Assembly (NCBI GenBank): GCA_033182465.1
Contig: CP137324.1
Span: 2,542,001 to 2,606,000, forward strand
Source of the DNA: Sanghuangporus weigelae
Taxonomy: Eukaryota; Basidiomycota; Agaricomycetes; Hymenochaetales; Hymenochaetaceae
Direction of reading: 5' to 3'
DNA length: 64,000 nucleotides
The translations under genes were made by a program, and so were the position numbers. A model generated the notes under the pieces. It saw nothing but the letters and a program-made list of their open reading frames with translations. It ran no database searches and was not told the DNA's origin. Within the stretch, counting starts at the first letter, position 1; each line of letters begins with the position of its first letter. Below are positions 46,476-58,876 of the stretch, in pieces.

Positions 46476-48757
46476 ACTGTGAATCTTTTTCAGAGGCGAA
46501 TTCTAGCTGGGCGTCTCTCATCGTCAATCAAGTCCAAAATGCCATATATGGTGCATATACACTGATACCTACCCTGTATTATAGCTGAGCTTTCTCGGTT
46601 ATTTGGATACATGAGCATTCGGCAAGAAAAGTTTGAAAGTGTTCATTTTCAAGATACATCGAGAACGGATGCAATACATAATCAAAGACACACAAAAAAC
46701 TAGACTTCCGGGGTATCCTAGATATACCAGTATTTTCAAGCAAAACAGTTCACAATAAGATCAAAAGCATGAAGTAATGTAGAGAGATGTACGAGGATAG
46801 TCAGCTGACATTGACCAGAAGGAATCACTCTAAGTTTAGCGTATCTCAGTTGAACTTGAGGGTACCACATCCAGGAGTGTTTCCATCTGTGATGTACGTA
46901 CCTGATGGCTACACGTTCAAACCTCATTAGCCTTGCAAACCTCAGACTTCAGCGGCTGTGGCAAACCTTGGATTTCTCTTCGCCCTTTCTACTAGCCCAG
47001 GGAGAACACCTTTCCTTCCCTTTCTTCTGACAAAGGAAACAGAGATGTGGTTCATTTCGGACTAATACCCACTAGATTATGACAATGCCAGTGTTAGTGA
47101 TATAACTTGAATGATGGTTTGCCATGACACGCACCTTCTTTTGTTGCATCTGGCAGTCACTGCAAGGTCTCTGATTGAGTCTATTAGCACTCGACTGGTG
47201 CGGTTTTCTATCCACCTCATCCTTCTGAGTCTGTGGCTTCTTGTTATACCAACTTTCTGATCTGTACTATTTAAGACTAGATAAATAATGGGAAGTATAT
47301 ATTAGACAAAAATTACACTTGTTGACAGATAACAAGCCATCACCATGTATTGAACTGTCTAATATCGTGATCAAGTGTGATTGACAAGAAACCATTGTAA
47401 TGATTGCTGTACTAGACGAACAAAGGACTCTGACTGTATTGTAAGTGGAACTTCAGAATTACAAGTTTATTGCAAGAAATACAAACCAGCCATTTGATTT
47501 TTGTATTTGTCCATCAATCTCGTACCTCATTAAGTGTGACAACAAGGCATATATTGCACATATTTGCCGAATCTTGTATCATATTTACTTTGTAATAGAG
47601 CCATCATAGTTGCCATCTCAGAATAAGTGTGAAAAGTGCCACCTTTTTCCTTACAATGATTTATAAATCTTATAGATATCTTATATTAGCATACAAGTTG
47701 AAAACAAGGTTTGTATTGTAATATCAGTCTTATATTTGATTTATATAGGGTAATCAACCTTATATTACCTAATTAATGCCATAAGTTCATCTATGCCACA
47801 AGACTTTTTCATGATGCCGCTATACTTCTGCACACAGTTTTCACAATAGGTACGCCCCTGGAATGTTTATCGACAATTATTGTCTAAGTTATTTTTTCCA
47901 GTGGTGACATCAGTTCAACTTGACTCAACACACAGCTATGATAGATACTGGACTGGCTGATGTTGCTGGGGTGATATTATAAGGACATCTTGAATGATGA
48001 GCCGATTAATCTGGATTCACGTCCCACTCCGTATCCACAAAGAAACTCTATTGCACGACTTGGGGCTTGCAGAAAGGTGCATGAGCGAAAACCGTCTGGC
48101 ACTGGATATGGTTGAAGGGTGAGCCACATGCGAAAGATTTGGAGATGTCTGGTTGTTGAGATGTTACAAATTTGCCGTTGCTGTTAAGCATCATCTTCCA
48201 GGTACGCTATTTGTTCACCAATGAAGCAAATTCAAATCATGAATCTTATGAGTAATCTGCGATAGGCAAAATTGGAATATATTATGAAGACCTCTATCAC
48301 CTTGTCAGACACCGCGTGTTGGGTCCATCTGGAAGGGGGCTATGCAGATGTGAACAGAGAATCTATTTTAACCTATAATGGCATGTACTAGGTTATGTAG
48401 ATGTATCTGAGTACAGACAGATGAACACTCTCAAAAATTACCTTGTCAAGGTCTCATGAAGATAATCTAGCGTACCCATAGGAAAGGTGTGAGTATATCA
48501 TATAGGGACATCTATTGAAGGGCTCAGATATACCTCTGTTCAGATCTGCTCAGGCTTATGTAAAAGAGTTCAAGGTCCGAAATTTATGTAAGAAGAGAAT
48601 TCACGGTCCGCTAGGCTAGGATTGCAAAATAAATATTGTATTTGTTGTATGATAAAACAAAAATGATATAATATTAATACTCGTCCTTCTCTGAGTCCCG
48701 TATTAGGCAGGTCGCTGGTCCAGACTGAGCGAAAAGGAAAGTCGACCTCGAGAGTTG
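46476..48757. other. AT-rich gene-free region
   Basis: About 2.3 kb with no sizeable open frame and long T- and A-rich tracts (47280-47760). Nothing recognised. It resembles decayed repeat sequence, but no family could be assigned. Confidence 0.3.
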
Positions 48758-48761
48758 CTAG

Positions 48762-48875
48762 TGTTCTGACCGTATCCGTATAAATCCGTATACGGGTTTC
48801 TGTATCCGGATACGGCCGTATCGTATAGGCGGAAAAGAAGAAATTATATGGCCCGTATATATACGGCCGTATCCG
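48762..48875. repeat. Palindromic CGTATACG-rich repeat, third copy
   Basis: Begins GTTCTGACCGTATCCGTA and contains CCGTATACGG, TCCGGATA and ATACGGCCGTAT palindromes, closely related to the arrays beside the 12-kb element. Confidence 0.6.
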
Positions 48876-50811
48876 TTGTAGCGCACTGGCTCCTCCTGTG
48901 CCAGTACACTCATACTATGGCTCCCTCTTACCGCAGATACCATATCCCAGCACTGCTGACACCTGAGAGTGTGAGGGCACACTCCTATTGCACTTGGGAC
49001 ATCATTTGAGCACGTATCCACTGATTCCAGCACACGTACTGTACTGCGGCGCCCTCCTATGACCCAAATCGATCTGCCGATGGCTCCCCGACACTCAGAC
49101 AGGTCCGCCGACAGCTCCTACCCAGCACCAGGCACTATAGGACACATCCCCCAGTGACTACGTGCCGCCGATCTTATGATTTACCATACGTACAGCCGTG
49201 CGGCGACTCTGGATGCCTCCGAGTCGGCCCCCCTTGGCGCCGATCAATGCGGCGGACACTCAGACATCCTCAGGTACCCTCGCCGACGCCTCCTACAGCT
49301 TACCAAGCAGTCCCCCATTGTCTAGGGAGCTATATATTGTCATATGTGCTTACATGCCTCATTACGATGTATCTGCCACCAGTCCGGCAGTCCCCCACAG
49401 CACTGCCGCTCCGGCCACTCATATTAGTCACTAGGGATCGCTCACACTCTGTATTGAGTGCCGCCGATGCATCGGACACCTCAGGGACATCGGCTGATGC
49501 GCCCTTTGTCTCATATACGCGATATCAGCCTCCAATCATCGGTTCCGATGTTTCCCGACTTCCCCCCGATGCGGCGGCCCCCATTAGACCATGTATGGAA
49601 GGTAGGCATGTGGTACATCGGCGTGCCAAGCCACCGACTCGCGCCGCCAAGCCCAACTCCGCCGGCGCCCGTGTTATTGCAGATACTCAATATTTCATGT
49701 GATTGGATGCCCCCCTCACGTTGCTGCTCTCAGATTTCACCTGGGCGCTCCGGCAGCGGCCCTTGGCAACCCAGATGACTCAGGAGATGTTGTCAGACAG
49801 TAGGATGTGTCGGCGACAGCAGTAGAGTATATATAGAGCTTATACTAGCTTGTAGATGACAGGATTCCAAGCCTAGCAAGGATTTCAAGAGCATGTACCA
49901 GACCGAGCGCCAGAGTTTGAGATATCCCTCACTCTGAGTCTCCCCTCATGTACTGAGCCTCCCCCTTGACTATATACTATCCTTGACATCTCCTCTTGTT
50001 TGACTCCACATTCTACTTGCCTTCGCCGCCTCCGGTACGCCTCTGCTGCTCTGACATTCAGTGAGTGAGTAGGGCTTGGGATTTAACCCTGAGCCTCCTC
50101 CCCACACTTTATACCTGTCCGGCGCCCCTCTATTTGACATCGGCGACCCTTCGGCGACCCAGGCTTCTTATCAGACTCCCCTTCGGCGTCCTTTCCAGCC
50201 TTTCACTCCAGTTTATCCCATCTATTGATCTTATACGGTCTTTTCCTTTCATCTATCGCGTTTATGCTACTTCGGCAGATTTGTGCAGCCTCCCCCTCAA
50301 TCCTGCACCCCTCTATTTGACGTCGGCGGCCACCTGGCGACCCAGCCTTCCTATCATACACCCCTGCAGCCCCCTTTCCAGCCTTTCACTCCAGCTTAGT
50401 CCATATATTCATCTTATACGGTCCTTTCTCTCCATCTATTGTGTTTACGCTACGTCGGCAGCCCCCTGTGATCCCCCCTCTCAAGCGACGGTCCTGTTAT
50501 CCTATTCCCTTTATCCAGCGGCATCCCTAGACCCATCCATTACGTCTCCGACGGTTCCTGGCACCTGCCAGGTAGTAGGTCTTTGAGAGTCTGATAGCGT
50601 CGGCATCCCATTTTTGGAGGTCCCTTCATACATTCAGCACCCTTAGTAGGACGGACATCTGTAGCACCTTCAGATACGACACTGCCGACTGACATTTTGG
50701 AGCCCACGCGAGGGAGCTGTTTGTTTTTGAAGTCCCCTCCCTCCCACCCTTGATTTTGCTCATTTTTCGACTTGTTCAAAACTGCGGCGGACTGCCAACA
50801 CCTGCGGCGCC
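48876..50811 (+). other. Leader-like region upstream of a gag fossil, with a tandem repeat
   Basis: GC-rich, with many CCGCCG/TCGGC words and no real coding frame. A TATATATAG box near 49826 is followed by a long leader. Two imperfect tandem units of about 180 bp (50126-50307 and 50308-50482) begin CTATTTGAC. It may be the LTR and leader of the adjacent gag remnant, but no second LTR copy was found in the window, so this is an inference. Confidence 0.35.
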
Positions 50812-52191
50812 ATGACAGTCCCACAATTCACTGATCCTGATGCACTCCCATTTGCCGGACCCTCTCCCACCATCTCAGGCTTCACTATGCCGCTCCCTGG
50901 TGACAAATCTATCCCCAAAATCGATGTTTCTGGCTCCCCCACCTCCATACCTAGGTTTCTTGATGCCGTCTACCTCCTTGGACGAACTGCCAACCTCTCC
51001 GACAGCCATATCATCACCTGGGCTCGATTCTATGTGCTGCCGAAAGAAGAACTGGTTTGGAGGCACTGTGCCAAAGCGGCAGGCAACAGCTATTCGGCCT
51101 TCCGAGATGCCGTACTCAAGATGTACCCACATTCCCAACCGGTTTACACCTTCCAGGACCTTCGGCGCCTTGTTTTATCGACACAGGCATTCCCCCAACT
51201 CACCCTACAGTCCTTCGGTGCATTCCTGCAAGACTTCCACAGAGTTTCTGGCTACCTATTGCGAAGCGGCATGATTTCAATGTTTGAAGAACAATGAATG
51301 TTTGTAGAAGGTATCCCCGCCGCCTATCATCGGGAACTCAACTTCTCACTTCGCCTGGCTCACCCTGATCACGCCGCCGGCATTCCCTGGCCAACAGAGG
51401 CAGTGGCCGACGAAATCCAGCGAATTCTCAAGGTACAACAGGTTTTATCGCATACCGAGTCTCAAGCGGCCCCAGTTGAAGCCTACTATGCCAATGCAAG
51501 TCTCCCAGCTGTCAATCAGGTCCAGAACACCCTCGCTATCATTGCCGACACCAAGTACCAGCTGCCGACACCTGGGGCATTACTAGTTAATGGTATACAT
51601 ACTCCGCCGCCTCACGTATGGACCCTCCAGCCGATCCCGAGCCCTATACCGATGCCCCCTCATGCCCTGACCTCGCCGCCGCCGCTCCAGCATGTTCAGA
51701 AGCCTACCCTAGTGTCACCCTCGACTCTGCCGCTGATTGCACGCCAGACTCAGTCCATACACTCTCCAGATGTGCAAAAGCGGTATTCGGTCTCCAACAC
51801 GTCTCCCCCTGGCTTTCCTGTTACGTCGGCACCTCTCCCTGCCAAATGCAAACCTTCGGCAGATGTCCATAGCATCACTACCATCCCTCAGGCATGCACA
51901 CAAGCATCCGCCGCTTCATACAACCTTGCTCAACAATGGTTTTCATCCGGTGTCTCTCTCATTCCAGCAACACATGAACAATTTTTTCGGCGGCCAGACC
52001 CTGGCTCCCCTGCTCCCCAGCTGCCATCGGCGAACCTCAAGCAACCTTCCAAGCATCCCCCAGAAAGTTCCCAAGCCCCGCCGCTCTCACCGGCATGCAC
52101 GGTTTGTGGTTTTATAACGCACCGGACGATGAAATGCCCCATGCAAAGCTTCCTGCTCAACTCCGGCATTACTGTAGCTGATATGCGCTGA
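50812..52191 (+). mobile_element. Gag-only LTR-retroelement fossil
   Basis: A gag-like coding remnant with a helical core around RFLDAVYLLGRTANLSD and LQSFGAFLQDFHRVSG, a proline-rich middle, and a C-terminal zinc-finger-like CTVCGFITHRTMKCP. This layout is typical of gag from fungal LTR elements. It is broken, with about one interruption. No protease, integrase or reverse transcriptase follows, so it is either a non-autonomous element or the surviving 5' part. Age is uncertain; no paired LTRs were found. Confidence 0.6.
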
Positions 52192-53575
52192 AACTCCTTT
52201 GTACTTTCTGTTAGCAGAGGAGTGTCACAGTTCTGTTGGGGGCTGTCCTGTAGGATCAAGACGAATGGAATGGCGGAAGGATGACTATAGGCTAAAGCTG
52301 GGATGATTTCCGAAGGGTTAAGCTAAGTTCCGAAGCGGTTTCGGAGGGGATGAGTGAGTTTGAGATTTGAGGCTGCTGAAAGTATGCGGGGGTGGGGATT
52401 TGATTGGAGAAGAGATGCTAAGAAGCAAGCGGGAGAAGTCAAAGCGAGGGGGATCGGCGGCGGCGATACGATGGTACGAACGATATCCTCACAGGTAATC
52501 CTTCAATGGATTCGAACCCTGGGGACTAGAAGACAATGAGACGAAGCTTGGGACGATATTCCCAAGGCTTAGAACGAAGCTAGAGTGATCCTACGAGGAT
52601 CCGATACGATGCGACGGGATGCGACGAAACGCGAGGTATTCCACAGCGTAACGATGCGAAACAACGCGGAAGCGGAGCGGGGAGACGAGAGCTGATTAGG
52701 GAGACGAGTAGTTTTCGAGTGAAGATTCTCTAACAGCAACGCGAGTCGAACTGAGCACACTAATCTCGGAACGCGACTGTTAAGCAGAGGTTTCGGGACG
52801 TGTGAAGCAGAACTATCGTATATTTGATAGAGGCAGGGGAGTCGAAGTGAGTACAGTGAGAGTTGAAGTGATTTGACTATAGCAACGAGAGAAGACGAGC
52901 AGGACTAGAAATGGGCTTTCAGATCCGGACTCGACTCCTGTACTGAACTGAACTGTCTCCTCTACGCGAATAGATTGTCTATTTATAACATTGTCCATCC
53001 TGAGCCTTCGAAGCATCAGGGAGCATATACGAAGAGAAGTCGGAAGGCATATCATAAAAGGGGAGCATGGAGAACAAAAGACGAGGTGAACATATCTGGA
53101 AAGTGGCGAGCATATAGATCATAGGGCATAAAACAAAATATGAGCACATATAGAACATAAAGGGGAAAAGTCGGAGCACAATGCATCGGTTCGAAGCTTG
53201 GGAGGCGTCGGTGGTCGAGTCCAAGTTTCTCAATTCAAACCTCGAGATTGGGACTGATAGGACGAATCAACTGAGCCTTCCTTTGTGGAGTCGACTGGGT
53301 GGCTCAGGTGTCCGATCTGCTACCCTTGTGTGATTTCCAACGTCGTAAGTCCTCTTCAGGCGGCAGTCCGATGCACGAGGCTGTAATAGACCGTTCCGCT
53401 TCGAATCTTGTCGATCCGCGCTGGGTTAAGCTGTTATGACGCGGAACGTGGCGGAATATGTGTCACGTGCGTGATTTCGGACTTAGCGTGTCGGTGCTTC
53501 TTACATCGTCTTGATACCAGGTATATATTTCTAGTGGTTGGTCCGAGGTTACTCTCGTTCAATCTTCTTTCTGAC
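52192..53575. other. Unassigned repeat-like region and promoter of the DUF2235 gene
   Basis: On the minus strand there is a TTATAAATAG box (52980-52990) followed by a pyrimidine-rich leader, which looks like an LTR promoter, but no second copy was found. The last 200 bp carry a TATATATTT box near 53523, about 50 bp before the ATG of the next gene. Confidence 0.3.
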
Positions 53576-55073
53576 ATGGACACGCAGCATCATGTCTTGT
53601 TGTATGATGGTACAACACACAAGTACGTCCAAATGTTCGTTTTGTGAGATATAATAAAGTCAATCGTCGCTGGTGCATCTAGCGCAAGCACAGTCACAAA
53701 ATCGTCCGTCGCGCGCTTATACTTCTCCTTAGCACAGTCCGTGAGTCAAAAAGTATTTTATTGCATGAGTTATCTGGATAACCGTGCCCGGCTGGATAGG
53801 TCATGTGTCTACAGGGCGGCCCAGGTTCAGACGAGAGAGCAGGAGACGCGATCGACATACTCATTGCAGGCAGTATACCGGAGCGTGCCGCTCGAGGCCT
53901 GCGGGTCCTCTCGGGACTTTGTGAATGTGTTTCATTTGCAACGAGCGGTCAGTGTCTAACCTTCAGTTGGTGGAATAGTCCAACAAGGCCATCATATAAC
54001 TATAATCGGCTACTCTCGAGGTGCGGTCATTGCTGCGATCGTGGCGCGATTTATTCGAATTGTGAGTTTGTATTTTTTGTTCGATACCCAGCCTTTAACT
54101 GACAGGTGCGCCAGAATGGTTTACCGGGTCAAGACAGCAGCCTGGCGCAAATAACGGATGACGTCCACGCGCTCATCACAGATCGCGGTCTGAGCAATGC
54201 CGACCGCATCCAGGCAGTGAGTATCTCCTGGCGGTTCTTGATGTCTCTACTCCCTGATATAAAGCCTGATAGAAACTATCCTCGTGCTTCCCCGATGTTA
54301 TTGCGACCCGGTTGATCATGTTGTATGTGCCCCTTTATTACCAGCTACTGTGTACAAGGGACTGACACTGTGGATGCGCAGTGATCCCGTTGCAGCTGCT
54401 TATTGTCTTGCCCGTGGCTTCACAGTTCGTAGCAGTGACGCGGAGCAGACTATCGTTTGCTACGCGGCGGATGAATGTAGTCTCTTGTTCAGCCCCTTCT
54501 TTCTGAAGGGTGAGCCCGCTACACAGGAGGAACGGGAGAAAGAGGACGGGGTCACACGTCCAGCCAACCCAATTTGCGTGACGGCTGTATTTCCTAGAAA
54601 TCACGCTGGTAAAGAAACTGTTTTGATATTAATCGAGGCCTAAAGTCATGACCATTTTCGAAGATATAGGAGGTGTCAATGGCGGAATAGGGAGGGTTTG
54701 TCTCCGATTCGTCTTACGTATTGCACATCAGAGAGGCCCACTATTTGTGTGGCAAACTGGTTCCCCAGAGGCCCAGGAAATCGCCGATTCCCTTTTCAAT
54801 TTGGATATGGAGTCAGCACCCCTCGTTGGCGAACGCGTTAACATTGGTCAGTTTTGTGAGATAAATAATCTGGGTGATGAAGTCAGAGTGGCATACGACC
54901 GCGACCGGGGGGATACTGTGATTAGTCCTGGCGGTATTATCTCGCTGATAGCACCTGGGCGGAGGACATTCAACCACGAACGTGTTCATTGGACGTTGCT
55001 GTATTTGGAGAACTACAGAGGATATAAGCCAAAGGCAAACTTGAATCTGAATGGGAGGCAATACATAGCGTAG
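53576..55073 (+). CDS. DUF2235 family alpha/beta hydrolase
   Basis: Exons placed with fair confidence are 53576-53622, 53683-53740, 53815-53920, 53967-54061, 54106 onward and about 54660-55073; the junctions between 54216 and 54350 are uncertain. The start HHVLLYDGT and then VTKSSVARLYFSL match the family's N-terminal D-G-T and N-V-x-x-L segments. IIGYSRGAVIAAIVARF carries the GxSxG nucleophile elbow. After a central region, FPRNHA joined across an intron to DIGGVNGG gives the family's catalytic H-x-D-x-GG motif. Relatives include the Tle1 phospholipase-type effectors of bacteria; the fungal role is unknown. No signal peptide is visible. A DUF2235-like gene follows 240 bp downstream on the same strand. 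Confidence 0.72.
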
Positions 55074-55311
55074 TGTAATACAAGAAAAAAAATCTTCTGA
55101 CGTAGTTACATTAGTTTTTTTATGTAAATGCAAATGATCCAAGTTGAGTGAGGGCCACACACAGTCATGTAATGACTCAACTCGATTCAGGAGATTGCTA
55201 TGCACAGTCCCACAAGCGCTTTCGACACTCGCCAAGGACGACGTCATCCTACCCATATAAAACCCAAGGTACAAGAGCACTCACCCCACCCCCCCTCTCC
55301 ACCAAACGAAT

Positions 55312-56489
55312 ATGCCACCCAGAACTAGCATGTATGAAATGTACGGCCTTAGGCCTGACTTTGGCTCCGACTTCAAGCACTCTGGTGTAACACATTTCGT
55401 CCTCTTTGATCACGAGCCCACCCAAGACGACCGTGAGAAATCTGTCGAAACTGTCGATTCAAATGAAATCCATAGCCCAATCATCTCGTCCTTCCACAGC
55501 GCCATACTCAGCAGAACCGGAAATTCCAAGACATTTGTTGTACATGTTATTGTGAGTCGTCTTGAACTATTCATTTGCTTCTTTCTCTTATTTTACTTAG
55601 CCATCCGTTGGAAGGACGACCGAACTAAGTCGTTCAATGTTTACCTACAAGATGCGCCATCCGTTCAGGACGTTTAGCACAGCGTTTCAATTTGCAAAGA
55701 CGCACCCACATCTCCTCCAACAGGTATACGAGGGTTATAAAGTGCTAATGCATAGCTGTGAGTAACAAGGAATATCTGGTGTTGGTTCCTCTTACTCATA
55801 CGAATGCGCTGTCAGATAATATCGACGAAGCTCTCTCAACACGAGATAGAGTATACCTCTTCGGCGATGGGGAGGGAGCGGTCGTCGCCAATGCTACGGC
55901 ATATATGATCCGAAAGGTTGGTTCCATTGAGTTTAACTGTTCTTTAAATCTAATCAATGGGACCCACATAGACCGGAATATTTCAAAAAGGATGGAGCTT
56001 CGATTTCGATCATTTGTTTTGGGAGGCAATTGGCTTGAATGCATACAACTTCACAGATGAAGTGAACACTCTGAACTTCATAAGCTTTATGGGTCAGTCA
56101 AAAATGTTGTTCTCACAGTCGATCCTTCCAGAGAGCGATGCGATGCCTCTTCATGAAGGTCGATCTGCTCAGCTTGTGGTGTGACACAAGAGCCAGATCC
56201 ATGCGGAAAAGGCTGTTCAAATGACAGGAGCCCCTGGATACACCACCTTTGCACCTGCTGGAAGGGGGTGACTCTTTTATTGGTAGAGTCGACGTGTATC
56301 CGCGATCCACGTGTAAGTCCTTTACGTTCATCGCTCACTTCCAGAGATTGTAAAACATGTTATCGATAGGTTTTATCAACGGTTTCATGTCAGTCCCGGT
56401 TGACTCTATGCTCAAGGCGATTCATTTGGGAAGCGAATTTTATTCAGAGACATCATCCAGTGACATCGTTCAAGATGGAAGCGACTTGT
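55312..56489 (+). CDS. DUF2235-like paralogue with degenerate nucleophile, possibly a pseudogene
   Basis: Exons 55312-55551, 55601-55723 and 55770 onward join in frame. The third reads DRVYLFGDGEGAVVANATAY followed by MIRKVG, which aligns with the DUF2235 segment where FGxSRGAY would carry the catalytic serine; here that position is G and the next is E. The N-terminal HFVLFDHEPT corresponds to the family's D-G-T strand but also lacks the motif. The 3' part is less certain: open pieces at 56040-56160, 56230-56310 and 56375-56489 (ending DIVQDGSDL) probably belong but I could not join them all. It is likely catalytically dead, by comparison with the gene just upstream. Confidence 0.5.
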
Positions 56490-56995
56490 GATTCGACGAT
56501 GGAAAGGCCGATGTTGCTGACGGTTTCCCACTCCGAGCCGTGCTTTTTTCCCTCCTCACTTGCGATAGAAATACTCTGCTAGTAGTCTGTAGAATCATGA
56601 CTCTTCAGTGATGCCTGACTATATTTGAAGAGGAAATACGATTTATATTGAAAACATACAAATCAGACGTGCCGCATAGTAAACAAAAAACAGTCGAGTG
56701 GTGGTCAGATAGTATACGCAGAACAAACAACATACACAGTCAACAATCATTAAACACATCTAAACGAAGCACATAAGGCAGGCTTCCTTGTTTTCTAATG
56801 AGCAGCAAATCAAATCAGCTTCGCTTCAGCGAGTTGCCAGTCTCGCTGCTGCGCCAAACCTGATCCCACTGATTCCCACATCATGCCGGTCCATCAACAA
56901 GTCGTCCAGTATATGTCGTATCGCTTCAAATGAATGATCGCAGATGATCGGGTTCAGGTGAAGGAGGAACGAGGGAATGAGAGACTCGGGAGATC
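56490..56995. other. Intergenic region, nothing recognised
   Basis: About 500 bp, AT-rich in its first half. No coding frame, RNA gene or repeat recognised. Confidence 0.3.
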
Positions 56996-58432
56996 ATGGA
57001 TTTCAAGAAACGGGTCACGGAAGAGTTCATACAGAAGTTCAATTTTACGGAAAACCTCGAGTTGGAACGGCAAGTAAGTACGGAATTATAAATCGATAAA
57101 AACACTTCTGATAGAGTATATATCAGAGAGTAATGCGCAAATTCTCGAACGTGAAGATCGTAAACCTAAGATGTCCAAGGAGGCGAATAGTCATGCTGAT
57201 AGACCAGCAGTGAAGACCATTTCAGAAATCTTTCGTTCCGTTCAACAGCGAAAAGTAACTGCTCGCGATCTTTGGCTGCGTGAAGTCGCATCTAGTATGG
57301 AGCATGCAGAAGCGCAAGAGCATTCGGAGAGTGAGGAGACGTATTCCAAGGTCCAAGGATGGTACGAAGCGTGGTCAGCACAACAAGATGAAGGCCGAGC
57401 ATTTCGCTTCGTTGCCGAAAGACATTAAGGCTAAATACAAGCAGAAAGCGGAGGAGGAGAATGCAAGTAACGAGAAACACACCAGGGACATTTTGGATGA
57501 TGAAGCGATTGCAAGGTACGTTATATGACATCTTCTAGTTACTCATTCACACTTTAGGAATATCGAGCATCTCTCGGGCGTCTTGAAACAGTTCCTTACC
57601 GCCCGCCCCAGCAGGGAAAATCCCTTCTCGGTTGGCAATGCACTATTTACGTTGAACATAGCGTATGTCTCTCCTGTGGACGGCAAGGTTCATAGTGATT
57701 TGTAAGTTCGCGCGCATATTCGACTTATTACTGAATTTCCTGTAGTATACATACATGTCATGGAAGAACCTTGTTCGTCAGATGTTCTAAGTACAACAGC
57801 TGCAAGAAGGTCTGGACGAAATTGGTCTTGTTCTGCAGCCGTCCGATCATTCTTCGACTGATGCCAAAAACGAAACCGAGAATGACAACACCATTCGAGA
57901 ATCACTGGTCTCATTGGACTCCAGTACCAAAAACGCATCTCTCGATGATGATGGTCCTCGGGATAACGGTTCTGACGACGTAATGGTTGCGGATTCGACG
58001 GCAGGACGTGCATCTGACTTGCTTCGTTCTCCGACCATGGCATCTTGTCCGCAAGGCGGTCAGGTACCTTCATGCGATACGAATCATGAAGAAGCCGACA
58101 GTTTAGCATCTGATCAATCATCCGTCTGTCCCGCACCAGAGTCTGGTTTGTCCGCAACGAGCATGACTGGCACCGAAGTGCGCTCCGTTCATCGAAATGG
58201 CGAATTGCGGGACTCGGTGCTGGAAACACCCCCGAAGGATGAACCCCGGACTCCGAAACACACGTTAGATTCTTCCGAGTCCCAAACGAGACAACCTGTA
58301 AAACACCAGAAGTGGTCTGCAGTCGATGTTGAGATAATGCACAAGAGTTCCCGCGAAATCGTGAGGCTGTCCCGTCCAGATCAGGGTGTGCCGACACCTG
58401 TCAAGAAACCGACAAGGAGGAGGCGTAATTGA
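56996..58432 (+). pseudogene. Unknown gene with at least two breaks
   Basis: Exon 1 (56996-57073, MDFKKRVTEEFIQKFNF) and exon 2 (from 57129) join in frame. The product has a Lys/Glu-rich helical region with KAEHFASLPKDIKAKYKQKA, reminiscent of HMG-box-like segments in Agaricomycete proteins, then NIEHLSGVLKQFLTARPS, HSDL and, after an intron (57702 onward), a long acidic Ser-rich tail ending PTRRRRN. One frame change is needed near 57350-57395, and an in-frame TAA follows RQMF near 57790. I do not recognise the family with confidence. Either the gene is decaying or the sequence has small errors here. Confidence 0.5.
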
Positions 58433-58611
58433 GCTTCTCATGAATGGTTCATTCTTACCTTACGAACGGTTCAATTCTTATGAACCGTTATTTTCCGACT
58501 TGTCTTTTCTGACTTGAAGAGCACGTCTTTTTTAAGCATTATTTTTTTTCTTCAACTTTCTTATTCTGACTGACTTGTATTCCGTCGAATGTATTTAATA
58601 CAGGGCATATA

Positions 58612-58732
58612 CTAAGTGCTAACGAACTGTTCCGTTCAAATCGAACGGTTCGTTAGCACTTAGCGTAGATACAGTAGGTAGTTCTAAGGTCCAACGAACC
58701 GATCGAAACGAGATCGGTTCGTTGGGACTTAG
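58612..58732. repeat. Two adjacent related hairpins
   Basis: 58612-58663 folds as CTAAGTGCTAACGAAC paired with its reverse complement. 58684-58732 folds as CTAAGGTCCAACGAACC paired with a near-exact complement. The two share the CTAAG...CAACGAAC core, so they are probably copies of one palindromic unit, for example ends of a nested MITE. Confidence 0.6.
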
Positions 58733-58808
58733 AAGTAGTGTAGTTGTAGTAAGTAGATAGGCGTAGATAGGGAGGTCTTGAAATCAAGACCTCCGTTCGA
58801 ACAGAGAT

Positions 58809-58876
58809 TAGGGTTCCGCAGCGTATCGTATATACTGTATACGATACGGGCATATACGCGATACGGCCATATGCGT
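58809..58876. repeat. Palindromic CGTATACG-rich repeat, fourth copy
   Basis: Starts AGGGTTCCGCAGCGTATCG and continues through TATACTGTATACGATACG and ATACGCGATACGGCC. The first 25 bases closely match the left flank array of the 12-kb element. Confidence 0.65.

Noticed and set aside
52500-52530. GGATTCGAACCCTGGGG, resembling a tRNA T-arm
   Set aside because: No matching acceptor, D-arm or anticodon stem can be placed around it on either strand.
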